Assembly (NCBI RefSeq): GCF_001422735.1
Contig: NZ_LMLZ01000022.1
Span: 342,195-401,653, forward strand
Length of the DNA: 59,459 nucleotides
From: Acidovorax sp. Leaf78
GTDB lineage: Bacteria; Pseudomonadota; Gammaproteobacteria; Burkholderiales; Burkholderiaceae_C
Direction of reading: 5' to 3'
The translations under genes and the position numbers were made by a program. Of this stretch, positions 33,921-45,161 are shown in pieces (positions within the stretch are counted from its first letter, which is position 1; every line of letters starts with the position of its first letter). Below the pieces are notes generated by a model, which saw nothing but the letters and a program-made list of their open reading frames with translations, was not told the origin of the DNA and did not search any database.

Positions 33921-34492
33921 GGCGCAGGCACCTCGGCCGGGGGCTGGGGCGGGGCCATGGCGGCAGCAGTCACAGTCACAGTCGTCGCGCCCGCAGCCGT
34001 GACGGCAGCGCTGGCCGCCGGCGCACTGCCGCCCGCACGCCGCGTGGCGTAGCCAAACAGCTGCAGCAGCTCGGCGCGCACCGCGGCCTTGAGCTGGTCG
34101 GACGTGGCGCTCACGAACTGCTTGCGGTCAAACCCCGAGCGCAGGCGCACCACATGGGCGGACTGCGGCGCGACCTGTTCCAGCCGCGACTCGAAGGTGT
34201 CGCCCACGGTGTAGATCTGCCGCTTGATGGTGTTGCGCGTCACGGCGCGGCGCGCCCAGCGCTTGGGCACCATGGCGCCCAGCCAGACGCCCTGCACGGC
34301 AAACAGGGCCTGCGGCCCCTGCGTTGAAGGCAAGGAACCGGGCCCTGTGGGTGCCGCACTGGCGGAGTCGGCAGCGGCTATGCTGCTTTCAGCCCCCAGC
34401 ACCAGGCGGTGCAACGCAAAATGCGCAGTGCGGGAGACGGTGCCCCCCGCCATGGCGGCCTGGAACTGCGGACGGGTTTTCAGCCGTTGCAT
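33914..34492 (-). CDS. rnpA: ribonuclease P protein component
   Basis: The start at 34492 (192 residues; MQRLKTRPQFQAAMAGGT) fits the family. The RNP motif RWARRAVTRNTIKRQIYTVG is clear. The product is longer than the usual 110-130 residues because of a Ser/Ala/Pro insert (about 35-60) and an Ala/Thr-rich C-terminal tail (about 150-192). It binds the RNase P RNA and helps 5' maturation of tRNAs. It lies 73 bases downstream of rpmH in the same operon. Confidence 0.95.
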   Translation of the reverse strand: MQRLKTRPQFQAAMAGGTVSRTAHFALHRLVLGAESSIAAADSASAAPTGPGSLPSTQGPQALFAVQGVWLGAMVPKRWARRAVTRNTIKRQIYTVGDTFESRLEQVAPQSAHVVRLRSGFDRKQFVSATSDQLKAAVRAELLQLFGYATRRAGGSAPAASAAVTAAGATTVTVTAAAMAPPQPPAEVPAPC

Positions 34493-34565
34493 GCAAGCGC
34501 CCCGTTTGGAACCTGACGGTACAAACCGGGAGCAGGCGGCGTGCAGGCCGTAGACCGGGTCTGCC

Positions 34566-34700
34566 TTAGACGGCCAGACGCTTGCGGCCCTTGGCGCGGC
34601 GTGCGTTGATGACGGCACGGCCGCCGCGGGTCTTCATGCGGACGAGGAAACCGTGGGTGCGCGCGCGGCGCGTCTTGGAGGGCTGGTAAGTACGTTTCAT
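34566..34700 (-). CDS. rpmH: 50S ribosomal protein L34
   Basis: The product has 44 residues: [19 protein letters not shown] followed by [21 protein letters not shown] and RLAV. This is the full, canonical L34 sequence. It heads the conserved rpmH-rnpA-yidD-yidC operon and points away from dnaA across the origin region. Confidence 0.98.
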   Translation of the reverse strand: MKRTYQPSKTRRARTHGFLVRMKTRGGRAVINARRAKGRKRLAV

Positions 34701-35188
34701 GGTGCTATTCCTTGAGGTTCAGTTCCGGACTGCTGCTCTTGAACCCCCTGCAATCTGCACAGCCACACCATATAAAACAGCGCCTTGGCGGCAGACCCAC
34801 GGGGCAGAAATAACGGCGCGCCGGGTCAAATCACCCTGAACACATTCAGGGAAACCCAAAATTATCGCAGGCTTGGTGGCCGCTGGCAATGCCTTTCGGC
34901 TGGACGGGCCTTGTTCGCACTGGCCGGGGCCGTTGAAAGACAGGCCTGGCCGGGCTGGCCGGCGGGTTGTCGTACCCCTTGAGCCCCACTAAAACGCGCG
35001 GCCAAAGCACAGATATGTTCACCGACGAGCGGGTCCCGAAAGCCCTCCAGCGAGCACAGCCACGACCAAAACTCAACCCCGGGAATCACCCGGCTGCGGG
35101 CAGGCCGCAAATTGTGGATAACTCCTTGACAAGGTACAATCCCCCGCCCAGCCCCGTTCCTCCTATCCACAACAAGAATTCCCCCGAA
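34701..35188. other. oriC: rpmH-dnaA intergenic region, probable chromosomal origin
   Basis: This 488-base divergent region lies between rpmH and dnaA, a usual site for oriC. It holds AT-rich patches (34766-34780, 34852-34866), a perfect hairpin CCCTGAA-caca-TTCAGGG (34834-34851), one perfect DnaA box (TGTGGATAA, reverse, 35113-35121) and one with a single mismatch (CTATCCACA, 35163-35171). The box number is low for a full origin. The Shine-Dalgarno and promoters of both operons must also be here. Confidence 0.55.
35112..35140 (+). promoter_or_regulatory. dnaA promoter overlapped by a DnaA box
   Basis: -35 TTGTGG (35112-35117) and -10 TACAAT (35135-35140) have a 17-base spacer. The perfect DnaA box TGTGGATAA covers the -35, so DnaA binding should repress its own gene. 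A second box at 35163 lies downstream of the expected start. Confidence 0.5.
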
Positions 35189-36613
35189 ATGACCGAGGAA
35201 CCCTCCCGCAGCACCCTTCCATCGTCCGGCTCCGACGCCGGCCAGGGCCTGTGGCAAGCCTGCGTAGAGCAACTGGCGCAAGACCTGCCCGAGCAGCAGT
35301 TCAACACCTGGATCAAGCCGCTGACCGCCCAGGTGGCCGAAGACTTCTCCAAGGTCACCCTGCTGGTGGCCAACCGCTTCAAGCTCGACTGGATCCGCGC
35401 GCAGTACGCGGGCCGCATCGCGTCGCTGCTCGAAGGCCTGTACGGCCAGCCCGTCACGCTGGAGTTAGCGCTCGCTCAGCGGGAATCCGTGGCCCGCACT
35501 TACGTTCGCCCCGCCGCAGCCGAGCCGACCAACACCCCGCAGCCCGCCGAATCGCCCGCCGCCAGCAGCGACGACGCCTCGGCCGGTGCCTTCCGCAACC
35601 GCCTGAACGCGGCCCTCACCTTCGAGACCCTGGTGGAGGGCACGGCCAACCGCATGGCACGCTCCGCGGCGATGCACGTGGCCGGCATGCCGGGCCATCT
35701 GTACAACCCGCTGTTCATCTACGGCGGTGTCGGCCTGGGCAAGACCCACCTGGTGCACGCTGTGGGTAACCGCCTGCTGCAGGACAAGCCCGACGCCAAA
35801 GTTCTCTACATCCATGCCGAGCAGTTCGTGTCGGATGTGGTTAAGGCCTACCAGCGCCGCACCTTCGACGAGTTCAAGGAGCGCTACCACTCGCTCGACC
35901 TGCTGCTCATCGACGACGTACAGTTCTTCGCCAACAAGGACCGCACGCAGGAAGAATTCTTCAACGCGTTCGAGGCCCTGCTGGCCAAGAAGTCGCACAT
36001 CGTGATGACGTCGGACACGTATCCGAAGGGCCTGGCCAACATCCACGAGCGGCTGGTCTCGCGCTTCGATTCGGGCCTGACGGTGGCCATCGAGCCGCCC
36101 GAACTCGAAATGCGCGTGGCCATCCTGATCAACAAGGCCCGCGTCGAAGGCACCGAAATGCCCGAGGAGGTCGCCTTCTTCGTCGCCAAGAACGTGCGCT
36201 CCAACGTGCGCGAACTCGAAGGCGCGCTGCGCAAGATCCTCGCGTACTCGCGCTTCAACCAGAAGGAAATCTCCATCCAGCTGGCCCGCGAGGCGCTGCG
36301 CGATCTGCTGTCCATCCAGAACCGGCAGATCAGTGTGGAAAACATCCAGAAGACGGTGGCCGACTACTACAAGATCAAGGTCGCCGACATGTACAGCAAG
36401 AAGCGCCCGGCCAGCATTGCCCGCCCGCGCCAGATCGCGATGTACCTGGCCAAGGAGCTGACGCAAAAGAGCCTTCCGGAGATCGGAGAATTGTTCGGCG
36501 GGCGGGACCACACCACCGTGCTGCATGCCGTGCGCAAGATCTCCGGCGAGCGCCAGCAGTTGACCGAGTTGAACCAGCAGCTGCACGTGCTGGAGCAGAC
36601 GCTGAAAGGCTGA
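35189..36613 (+). CDS. dnaA: chromosomal replication initiator DnaA
   Basis: The ATG at 35189 gives 474 residues; the frame is open to 34967 but that part is origin DNA. Domain I spans about 20-95 ([25 protein letters not shown]). A Pro/Ala linker (105-135) is followed by AAA+ domain III with Walker [11 protein letters not shown] (K185) and Walker [11 protein letters not shown], then domain IV with the DnaA-box helix [14 protein letters not shown]. It binds and melts oriC. dnaN follows after 166 bases. Confidence 0.98.
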   Translation: MTEEPSRSTLPSSGSDAGQGLWQACVEQLAQDLPEQQFNTWIKPLTAQVAEDFSKVTLLVANRFKLDWIRAQYAGRIASLLEGLYGQPVTLELALAQRESVARTYVRPAAAEPTNTPQPAESPAASSDDASAGAFRNRLNAALTFETLVEGTANRMARSAAMHVAGMPGHLYNPLFIYGGVGLGKTHLVHAVGNRLLQDKPDAKVLYIHAEQFVSDVVKAYQRRTFDEFKERYHSLDLLLIDDVQFFANKDRTQEEFFNAFEALLAKKSHIVMTSDTYPKGLANIHERLVSRFDSGLTVAIEPPELEMRVAILINKARVEGTEMPEEVAFFVAKNVRSNVRELEGALRKILAYSRFNQKEISIQLAREALRDLLSIQNRQISVENIQKTVADYYKIKVADMYSKKRPASIARPRQIAMYLAKELTQKSLPEIGELFGGRDHTTVLHAVRKISGERQQLTELNQQLHVLEQTLKG

Positions 36614-36642
36614 ACTCCCGTGTGTCCAGCCAGGCCCGCTTC

Positions 36643-36691
36643 TGTAAGAACTTGTTCGTTGCCATGCCGAGGCAGCAAACACGTTCTTACA
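36643..36691. repeat. long imperfect hairpin between dnaA and dnaN
   Basis: TGTAAGAAC (36643-36651) and GTTCTTACA (36683-36691) pair perfectly. Pairing continues inward (TGTT..G.TGCC with GGCAGCAAACA) to give about 21 bp with three mismatches around a 7-base loop. No T-run follows on either strand. Confidence 0.7.
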
Positions 36692-36779
36692 AGGCAAAAT
36701 GACGGATTGGGCAGCAGGGGGGCACCACCCGTGCCGCTGCCGACGCACCGTTTTAGAAAATCCACAAGAGGTTGATGAC

Positions 36780-37898
36780 ATGATCGTCCTGAAGGCAACA
36801 CAAGACAAGGTTCTCGCGGTACTGCAGTCCGTGGCTGGCATCGTCGAGCGCCGGCACACCCTGCCCATCCTGGCCAATGTGCTGATCCGCAAGACAGGCA
36901 ATGCCCTGCAGCTGACGACCAGCGACCTCGAAATCCAGATCCGCACCACGGCCGAGCTGGGCGGCGACACCGGCGACTTCACCACCACCGTGGGCGCGCG
37001 CAAGCTGATCGACATCCTGCGCACCATGCCCAGCGACCAGACGGTGAGCCTGGAGTCGCAGCAGTCCAAACTCATCCTCAAGGGCGGCAAGAGCCGCTTC
37101 ACCCTGCAGAGCCTGCCGGCCGAAGACTTCCCGCTGGTGCAGGAATCCGCCGCCTTCGGCCCCGCGTTCAGCGTGCCGCAGAAGGTGCTGAAGGACCTGC
37201 TGTCGCAGGTGTCGTTCGCGATGGCGGTGCAGGACATCCGCTACTACCTCAACGGCATCCTCTTCGTGGCCGAAGGCAAGCAGCTGTCCCTGGTGGCCAC
37301 CGACGGCCACCGCCTGGCCTTTGCCAGCGCCACGCTGGACGTCGAAGTGCCCAAGCAGGAAGTCATCCTGCCGCGCAAGACCGTGATCGAGCTGCAGCGC
37401 CTGCTGTCGGACGCCGGCGGCGAGAACCAGCCCCACATCGAGATGCAGTTCGCCAACAACCAGGCGAAGTTCACCTTCGGCGGCATGGAGTTCGTCACCA
37501 AGCTGGTCGAGGGCAAGTTCCCCGACTACAACCGCGTGATCCCGAAGAACCACAAGAACAGCATCACCCTGGGCCGCGCGCCGCTGCTGGCCAGCCTGCA
37601 GCGCACCGCCATCATGACCAGCGACAAGTTCAAGGGCGTGCGCCTGAACCTGGAGCCCGGCACCCTGCGCGTGGCGTCCAACAACGCCGAGCAGGAAGAA
37701 GCCGTGGACGAGCTCGACATCGACTACGGTGGCGACACCATCGAGATCGGCTTCAACGTGACCTACCTCATCGACGCCTTGGCCAACATGGGCCAGGACA
37801 TGGTGAAGGTGGAGCTCTCGGACGGCAACAGCTCTGCGCTGATGACCATCCCCGACAACGAAAGCTTCAAGTACGTGGTGATGCCGATGCGCATCTAG
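36780..37898 (+). CDS. dnaN: DNA polymerase III beta subunit (sliding clamp)
   Basis: The ATG at 36780 gives 372 residues ([20 protein letters not shown]); AGAGG precedes it. Three clamp domains are recognisable ([41 protein letters not shown]), and the C-terminus ends YVVMPMRI, as usual. The ring tethers Pol III to DNA and recruits Hda and MutS. It belongs to the dnaA-dnaN-gyrB order. Confidence 0.98.
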   Translation: MIVLKATQDKVLAVLQSVAGIVERRHTLPILANVLIRKTGNALQLTTSDLEIQIRTTAELGGDTGDFTTTVGARKLIDILRTMPSDQTVSLESQQSKLILKGGKSRFTLQSLPAEDFPLVQESAAFGPAFSVPQKVLKDLLSQVSFAMAVQDIRYYLNGILFVAEGKQLSLVATDGHRLAFASATLDVEVPKQEVILPRKTVIELQRLLSDAGGENQPHIEMQFANNQAKFTFGGMEFVTKLVEGKFPDYNRVIPKNHKNSITLGRAPLLASLQRTAIMTSDKFKGVRLNLEPGTLRVASNNAEQEEAVDELDIDYGGDTIEIGFNVTYLIDALANMGQDMVKVELSDGNSSALMTIPDNESFKYVVMPMRI

Positions 37899-37967
37899 CC
37901 ACCGGCCCCGGCCCGGCATGCCTGTGCGTCCGCATGTGCATGGCCTGAACGGGGCTGCTTCGCTTTT

Positions 37968-38021
37968 GCTACTGTAATGATAGCTGCTACCGCAGGATAG
38001 ACAAGCGGTAGAGTGCTATTA
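37968..38021. repeat. dispersed palindromic element, copy F
   Basis: GCTAC-tgtaatg-ATAGCTGCTACCGC, loop, GCGGTAGAG. It lies between dnaN and gyrB and has the same order of parts as copies A-E. Confidence 0.7.
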
Positions 38022-38022
38022 G

Positions 38023-40695
<2,673 letters not shown>

Positions 40696-40773
40696 TGATG
40701 GCGGGCAGCAGGTAAGGCCTTGCTTTTACCTCTCCCCACCATCAGCAGCTTGCGTCATGAAGGAGGTGCAGGC

Positions 40774-41025
40774 ATGACGATCACTGTCCTATCCAGCCAG
40801 GAATTCAACCAAGCCGCGAGCAAGGCATTGCTAGCCGCAAACAATGGCCCTGTTTTCATCACGGACCATGGCCTGACGACCCATGTGCTCATGAGCCATG
40901 GGTTGTACCAGTCACTGAGCAGCGGCCGCCAAAGTATTGCAGACCTTCTGGCCTGGCCAGGCGCTGTCGATGCCGAGTTGGATATAGCGCGCTCGCGCGA
41001 ACTCGCTGCCGTCAAGCCGTTGTAG
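40774..41025 (+). CDS. Phd/YefM-type antitoxin, apparently without toxin
   Basis: The product has 83 residues from the ATG at 40774; a perfect AAGGAGGTG Shine-Dalgarno lies ahead. The N-terminus VLSSQEFNQAASKALLAANNGPVFITDHGLTTHVLMSH is the Phd/YefM fold (EFxxxxxxAxxxAxxGPVxITxxGxxxxVL). The C-terminal half (SIADLLAWPGAVDAELDIARSRE) would bind a toxin. The usual PIN-type VapC or Doc partner does not follow; the next ORF, overlapping the stop by one base, is MazG-like. Confidence 0.85.
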   Translation: MTITVLSSQEFNQAASKALLAANNGPVFITDHGLTTHVLMSHGLYQSLSSGRQSIADLLAWPGAVDAELDIARSRELAAVKPL

Positions 41026-41423
41026 TGATCCGCCCGATGCTGCAGCCCAACATGCCGTCGGACGCGTCTCCATCCGGAGACCCCGCCCCCACATCACTCC
41101 AGCAACTGGCCTTGCGCCTGCAGGACTTCGCGCAGCAACGCGACTGGGGCCAGTTGCATTCGCCCAAGAACTTGGCATCGGCCCTGATCGTGGAGGCCGG
41201 CGAGCTGCTGGAGCACTTTCAGTGGCTGACCGAGGAGCAGAGCCGGAATCTGCCGGCGGACAAGAAGCAGGCCGTTGCCCACGAGATGGCGGATGTGCTG
41301 CTGTACCTGGTGCAGATGGCTACGGCGCTGGATGTGGATTTGATCGAGGCGGCGAATGCCAAGATGGAGATCAATGGGGGGAAGTATCCGGTGGGGCAGG
41401 AGCAAAGGAAGAAGGAGAGGTAG
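41025..41423 (+). CDS. MazG-like nucleotide pyrophosphohydrolase
   Basis: A GTG at 41025 shares its G with the antitoxin stop (132 residues); ATGs at 41037 and 41052 are alternatives. All-alpha NTP-PPase motifs: FAQQRDWGQLHSPKNLASALIVEAGELLEHFQWL (ExxE metal ligands) and AVAHEMADVLLYLVQMATALDVD (ExxD). This small form resembles the RS21-C6/dCTPase group, which hydrolyses (d)NTPs to NMP and PPi. Coupling to an antitoxin gene is unusual. A strong terminator follows. Confidence 0.88.
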   Translation: MIRPMLQPNMPSDASPSGDPAPTSLQQLALRLQDFAQQRDWGQLHSPKNLASALIVEAGELLEHFQWLTEEQSRNLPADKKQAVAHEMADVLLYLVQMATALDVDLIEAANAKMEINGGKYPVGQEQRKKER

Positions 41424-41446
41424 TTCCTTCACCTATTCATGTTGCG

Positions 41447-41471
41447 AAGCGCTCCATGGAGCGCTTTTTTT
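41447..41471 (+). terminator. intrinsic terminator before the R-M operon
   Basis: AAGCGCTCC-AT-GGAGCGCTT followed by TTTTT. It separates the gyrB/antitoxin/mazG side from hsdM. Confidence 0.92.
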
Positions 41472-41491
41472 GCTCAAAATGTGCCCAATTT

Positions 41492-41536
41492 GCTATTGTT
41501 TATATAGCAATCACGCGATCGTGAAATCATCACGAT
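41492..41536. promoter_or_regulatory. dyads upstream of hsdM, candidate control region
   Basis: GCTAT-tgtttat-ATAGC (41492-41508) looks like one arm of the dispersed palindromic element. ATCGTGA-AATCA-TCACGAT (41518-41536) is a perfect 7-bp dyad typical of an operator. The region is AT-rich and should hold the hsdM promoter; no gene in the window is an obvious cognate regulator. Confidence 0.45.
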
Positions 41537-41615
41537 AAGTTAGGTGGTTCTGCGTTTCGCAAAAACCAAAACGAGAATTCAACATCGGGCACAACTGTGG
41601 TCCCCAAACAATTAA

Positions 41616-43835
41616 ATGCAGAACTCTCAACATCAAGCTCTTATTACGTTCATCTGGAGCATCGCCAATAAGCTGAGGGGACCGTACCGGCCGCCCCAAT
41701 ACCGTAGAGTTATGCTTCCGCTGATTGTTCTACGCCGCTTCGACCTCGTGCTGGCTGAAAACAAGCAGAAGGTACTGGACGAAAAAAAGCGCCTAGAAGA
41801 CAAAGGCATCACTGGCCCGGCGCTGGAAAAGGCACTGTCACGCATCGCCGCCGCCGACCGCAAGCAGGAGCTGTTCAACACCAGCGGTTTCACGTTTGAG
41901 AAGCTGCTAGGTGACGCACCCAACATAGCAGGCAACCTGATCGCCTACATCCAGGGCTTCTCACCACGCGCCCGCGACATCTTCGACAAGTTCGAGTTTG
42001 AAACAGAGATCGCCAAGCTGGACGAGGCCAATCGCCTGTATCTGATCATCAAGGAGTTCTGCTCGGTAGACATCAACTTGTCGCCAAAGGCCATCACCAA
42101 TCTGCAGATGGGTTACCTGTTCGAAGAACTGGTGCGCAAGTTCAACGAGCAAGCCAACGAAGAGGCCGGTGACCACTTCACCCCGCGTGAAGTCATTCGC
42201 CTGATGGTTGAACTGGTCCTCACAGGGGAAGACGGCATCTTCGAGCCGGGCATCTATCGCAGTGTGTACGACCCCACTGCCGGTACTGGCGGCATGCTGT
42301 CTGAATCTGAAAAAGCCGCCATGGCCAAGAATCCTCAGGCCAACATCGAGCTTTTCGGCCAAGAGTACAACCCCGAGTCCTACGCCATCTGTTGCTCAGA
42401 CCTTTTGATCAAGGACGAGCCAATCAACAATTTGATCTACGGCGACACGCTGGGCATCAAAGACGCCAAGAACAAGACCAACGGCTTTGTGCCGCACGAC
42501 GGCCACCCGGACAGGAAATTCCACTACATGCTGGCCAACCCGCCCTTTGGCGTGGAGTGGAAGCCGGAAGAAGACTTCGTGCGTGAGGAGTACGAAGACC
42601 AAGGCTTCTCTGGCCGCTTTGGTGCAGGCTTGCCACGTATCAACGATGGCTCGCTGCTCTTTTTGCAGCACATGATCTCGAAGATGCACCAGCCGCCCAA
42701 ACTGGTCGAGGGCAAGAACGTCGGTGGCGACGGTTCCAAGATAGCCATCGTGTTCAATGGCTCGCCCCTTTTCACGGGCGACGCTGGATCAGGCGAGTCA
42801 AATATCCGCCGCTGGATCATTGAGCGCGATATGCTCGACGCCATCGTGGCGCTGCCAGACCAGATGTTCTACAACACGGGCATCTACACTTACGTCTGGA
42901 TCGTCACCAACAATAAACCCGCCCATCGCCAAGGCCAGGTGCAGTTGATCGACGGCACCCGCCATTTCAAAAAGATGGACAAGAGCCTGGGCAACAAGCG
43001 CAACGAACTGTCGGACGAGCACATCAAGGGATTGGTGCGCCTGTATGCAGAGCACGACCACGATGCAGAAGGTGAAGTGCTGGTGGACGGCAAACCCGAG
43101 CGTCGGGTTTGCAGCAAGCTCTTCGAGAACCGCGAATTTGGCTTCTTGAAGATCACCGTTGAGCGCCCGCTGCGCCTGAACTTTCAGGCCAGCGCAGAGC
43201 GCATTGCCAAGCTGGATGAGCAGAGCGCCTTTGTCAATTTGGCAAGCAGCAAGAAGCGTAAAGACGATGCAGCCTATCGCGCGGAAGTCGCGGCAGGCCA
43301 AGAAACACAGGCAGCCATCAAGGCCACCCTGCAGGGCATGGACAGTGAAACGCAGTACCGCAATCGCCCCGCATTCGAGGCTGTGCTCGATGCAGCCCTG
43401 AAAAAGTTACCCAACAAGGTTCCTGCGCCAGTGAAAAAAGCCATCTTGGCGGCGCTGTCGGAACGCGACCCCAAGGCCGACATCTGTCTGGATGCCAAGG
43501 GCAACCCGGAGCCCGATGCCGATCTGCGCGATACCGAAATCGTGGCCCTGCCGAACGACATTGAATTGCCGCTGCCGCTGGGCTACGACAACGAAACCGG
43601 CCACGACGAGCTGTTAGCACTGGTGAAAAGCCACTGCGAGGACTACCTCAAAGTCGAAGTGCTGCCGCATGTGCCGGATGCCTGGATTGACCACAGCAAA
43701 ACCAAGGTGGGCTACGAAATCCCGCTGACTCGGCATTTCTATGTCTATCAACCGCCGCGTCCGCTGGAAGTGATTGCAGGCGAAATCAGCCAACTCGAAA
43801 AAGACATCATGGCCATGCTGAGTGAGGTGGTGTGA
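41616..43835 (+). CDS. hsdM: type I restriction-modification DNA methyltransferase (HsdM)
   Basis: The product has 739 residues. The N-terminal helical domain (HQALITFIWSIANKLRGPYRPPQYRRVMLPLIVLRRF) precedes an N6-adenine MTase domain with DPTAGTGG (219-226, SAM binding) and the catalytic NPPF (308-311). It is longer than EcoKI HsdM (529), with an extra C-terminal region that includes an Ala/Lys-rich stretch (about 540-610) and ends in YQPPRPLEVIAGEISQLEKDI, where HsdS contact is expected. It methylates adenine in a bipartite site. No Shine-Dalgarno is seen. It runs into hsdS with a 1-base overlap. Confidence 0.96.
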   Translation: MQNSQHQALITFIWSIANKLRGPYRPPQYRRVMLPLIVLRRFDLVLAENKQKVLDEKKRLEDKGITGPALEKALSRIAAADRKQELFNTSGFTFEKLLGDAPNIAGNLIAYIQGFSPRARDIFDKFEFETEIAKLDEANRLYLIIKEFCSVDINLSPKAITNLQMGYLFEELVRKFNEQANEEAGDHFTPREVIRLMVELVLTGEDGIFEPGIYRSVYDPTAGTGGMLSESEKAAMAKNPQANIELFGQEYNPESYAICCSDLLIKDEPINNLIYGDTLGIKDAKNKTNGFVPHDGHPDRKFHYMLANPPFGVEWKPEEDFVREEYEDQGFSGRFGAGLPRINDGSLLFLQHMISKMHQPPKLVEGKNVGGDGSKIAIVFNGSPLFTGDAGSGESNIRRWIIERDMLDAIVALPDQMFYNTGIYTYVWIVTNNKPAHRQGQVQLIDGTRHFKKMDKSLGNKRNELSDEHIKGLVRLYAEHDHDAEGEVLVDGKPERRVCSKLFENREFGFLKITVERPLRLNFQASAERIAKLDEQSAFVNLASSKKRKDDAAYRAEVAAGQETQAAIKATLQGMDSETQYRNRPAFEAVLDAALKKLPNKVPAPVKKAILAALSERDPKADICLDAKGNPEPDADLRDTEIVALPNDIELPLPLGYDNETGHDELLALVKSHCEDYLKVEVLPHVPDAWIDHSKTKVGYEIPLTRHFYVYQPPRPLEVIAGEISQLEKDIMAMLSEVV

Positions 43836-45142
43836 TGGGATACGCGCAATACAAGGAGCTGGACAGCTCGGGGATCTCATGGTTGCAGAAAAAGCCCATC
43901 CATTGGCGAATAAAGAGACTGAAATTCTCAACTGATCTCATCAACAACAAAGTAAGCGTCGAAGATTCGCCATTGCCTTATCTCGGCCTGGAACACATCG
44001 AATCATGGACCGGAAGGAAGATCGAGGGTGAAATTAGCAATAGCGAAGGCCTGGCATCGTCGTTCGTAATGGGGGATGTCCTCTTCGGGAAGTTACGCCC
44101 ATATCTCGCCAAAGTTCACTTGGCTCAGCAGGATGGACTGATTTCGAGCGAAGCATTGGTTGTAAGAAGCAAAGATGAGCTGCATGCCGAGTTTCTGAAG
44201 TACTACATGCTGTCCCGTGATTTCATCAACATTGTTGATTCTTCGACTTTTGGCAGCAAGATGCCGCGTGCAAATTGGGATTTCATTGGAAACCTTCCGG
44301 TTCTCTTACCAGACGTAGAAGAACAAAAGGTCATCGCCCGCTTCCTCGATTTCAAAACCGTACAAATTGATGCCCTGATCGCAAAGAAAAAATCGCTGCT
44401 CGACAAACTTGCCGAGAAGCGCACGGCGCTTATCAGCCATGCTGTCACCAAGGGGCTTGATCCGTTTGTTCCCATGAAGGATTCGGGGGTGGCGTGGCTT
44501 GGTGACATTCCAGCGCACTGGAAAGTCATACGCATTAAACACATAACCCCGGTCAAGCGTGGTGCTTCTCCACGCCCCATTGATGATCCCAAGTATTTTG
44601 ACGATGACGGGGAATTTGCTTGGGTTCGAATCTCTGATGTGTCGGCCAGTGATCGTTATCTTGAAAATACGACGCAGCGTCTTTCCGAACTAGGGTCTTC
44701 ACTAAGTGTGAAGCGCTATCCGGGCGATCTCTTTTTGAGTATTGCGGGAACGGTTGGAAAGCCAATAATTACAAATATCAAATGCTGCATCCATGATGGA
44801 TTTGTCTACTTCCCCGATTTGCAGGAGTCAAACGAATTTTTTTACTACCTGTTTGCATGTGGCCAGCCTTATTTAGGGCTTGGGAAGATGGGAACCCAAC
44901 TTAATCTCAATACCGATACTGTTGGTTGCATTTTGATTGGACTTCCCACCAGGCTTGAGCAGCAAGCGATTGTCGAGTTCCTTGATAAAAAGACTGCGCA
45001 ACTCGACGCTCAAGTGGCAAGAATAAATGGCGCAATTGATCGACTTAACGAATATCGGTCGGCACTTATTACCAATGCAGTAACCGGAAAAATCGACGTG
45101 CGTGATTTTGAGATTCCACCGACCGTCGAAGAGGTGATCTAA
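43835..45142 (+). CDS. hsdS: type I restriction-modification specificity subunit (HsdS)
   Basis: The ATG at 43835 gives 435 residues (a GTG at 43832 is possible) with GAGG upstream. The two-TRD layout is plain. TRD1 is at about 10-165. A conserved helical spacer follows (KVIARFLDFKTVQIDALIAKKKSLLDKLAEKRTALISHAVTKGL). TRD2 is at about 205-365, and the second spacer helix is VEFLDKKTAQLDAQVARINGAIDRLNEYRSALITNAVTGKIDV. It sets the DNA site of the methylase and nuclease complexes. It is markedly AT-richer than its neighbours, a sign of transfer. Confidence 0.95.
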   Translation: MGYAQYKELDSSGISWLQKKPIHWRIKRLKFSTDLINNKVSVEDSPLPYLGLEHIESWTGRKIEGEISNSEGLASSFVMGDVLFGKLRPYLAKVHLAQQDGLISSEALVVRSKDELHAEFLKYYMLSRDFINIVDSSTFGSKMPRANWDFIGNLPVLLPDVEEQKVIARFLDFKTVQIDALIAKKKSLLDKLAEKRTALISHAVTKGLDPFVPMKDSGVAWLGDIPAHWKVIRIKHITPVKRGASPRPIDDPKYFDDDGEFAWVRISDVSASDRYLENTTQRLSELGSSLSVKRYPGDLFLSIAGTVGKPIITNIKCCIHDGFVYFPDLQESNEFFYYLFACGQPYLGLGKMGTQLNLNTDTVGCILIGLPTRLEQQAIVEFLDKKTAQLDAQVARINGAIDRLNEYRSALITNAVTGKIDVRDFEIPPTVEEVI

Positions 45143-45161
45143 TGAATGGAGGCTGCTCTCA

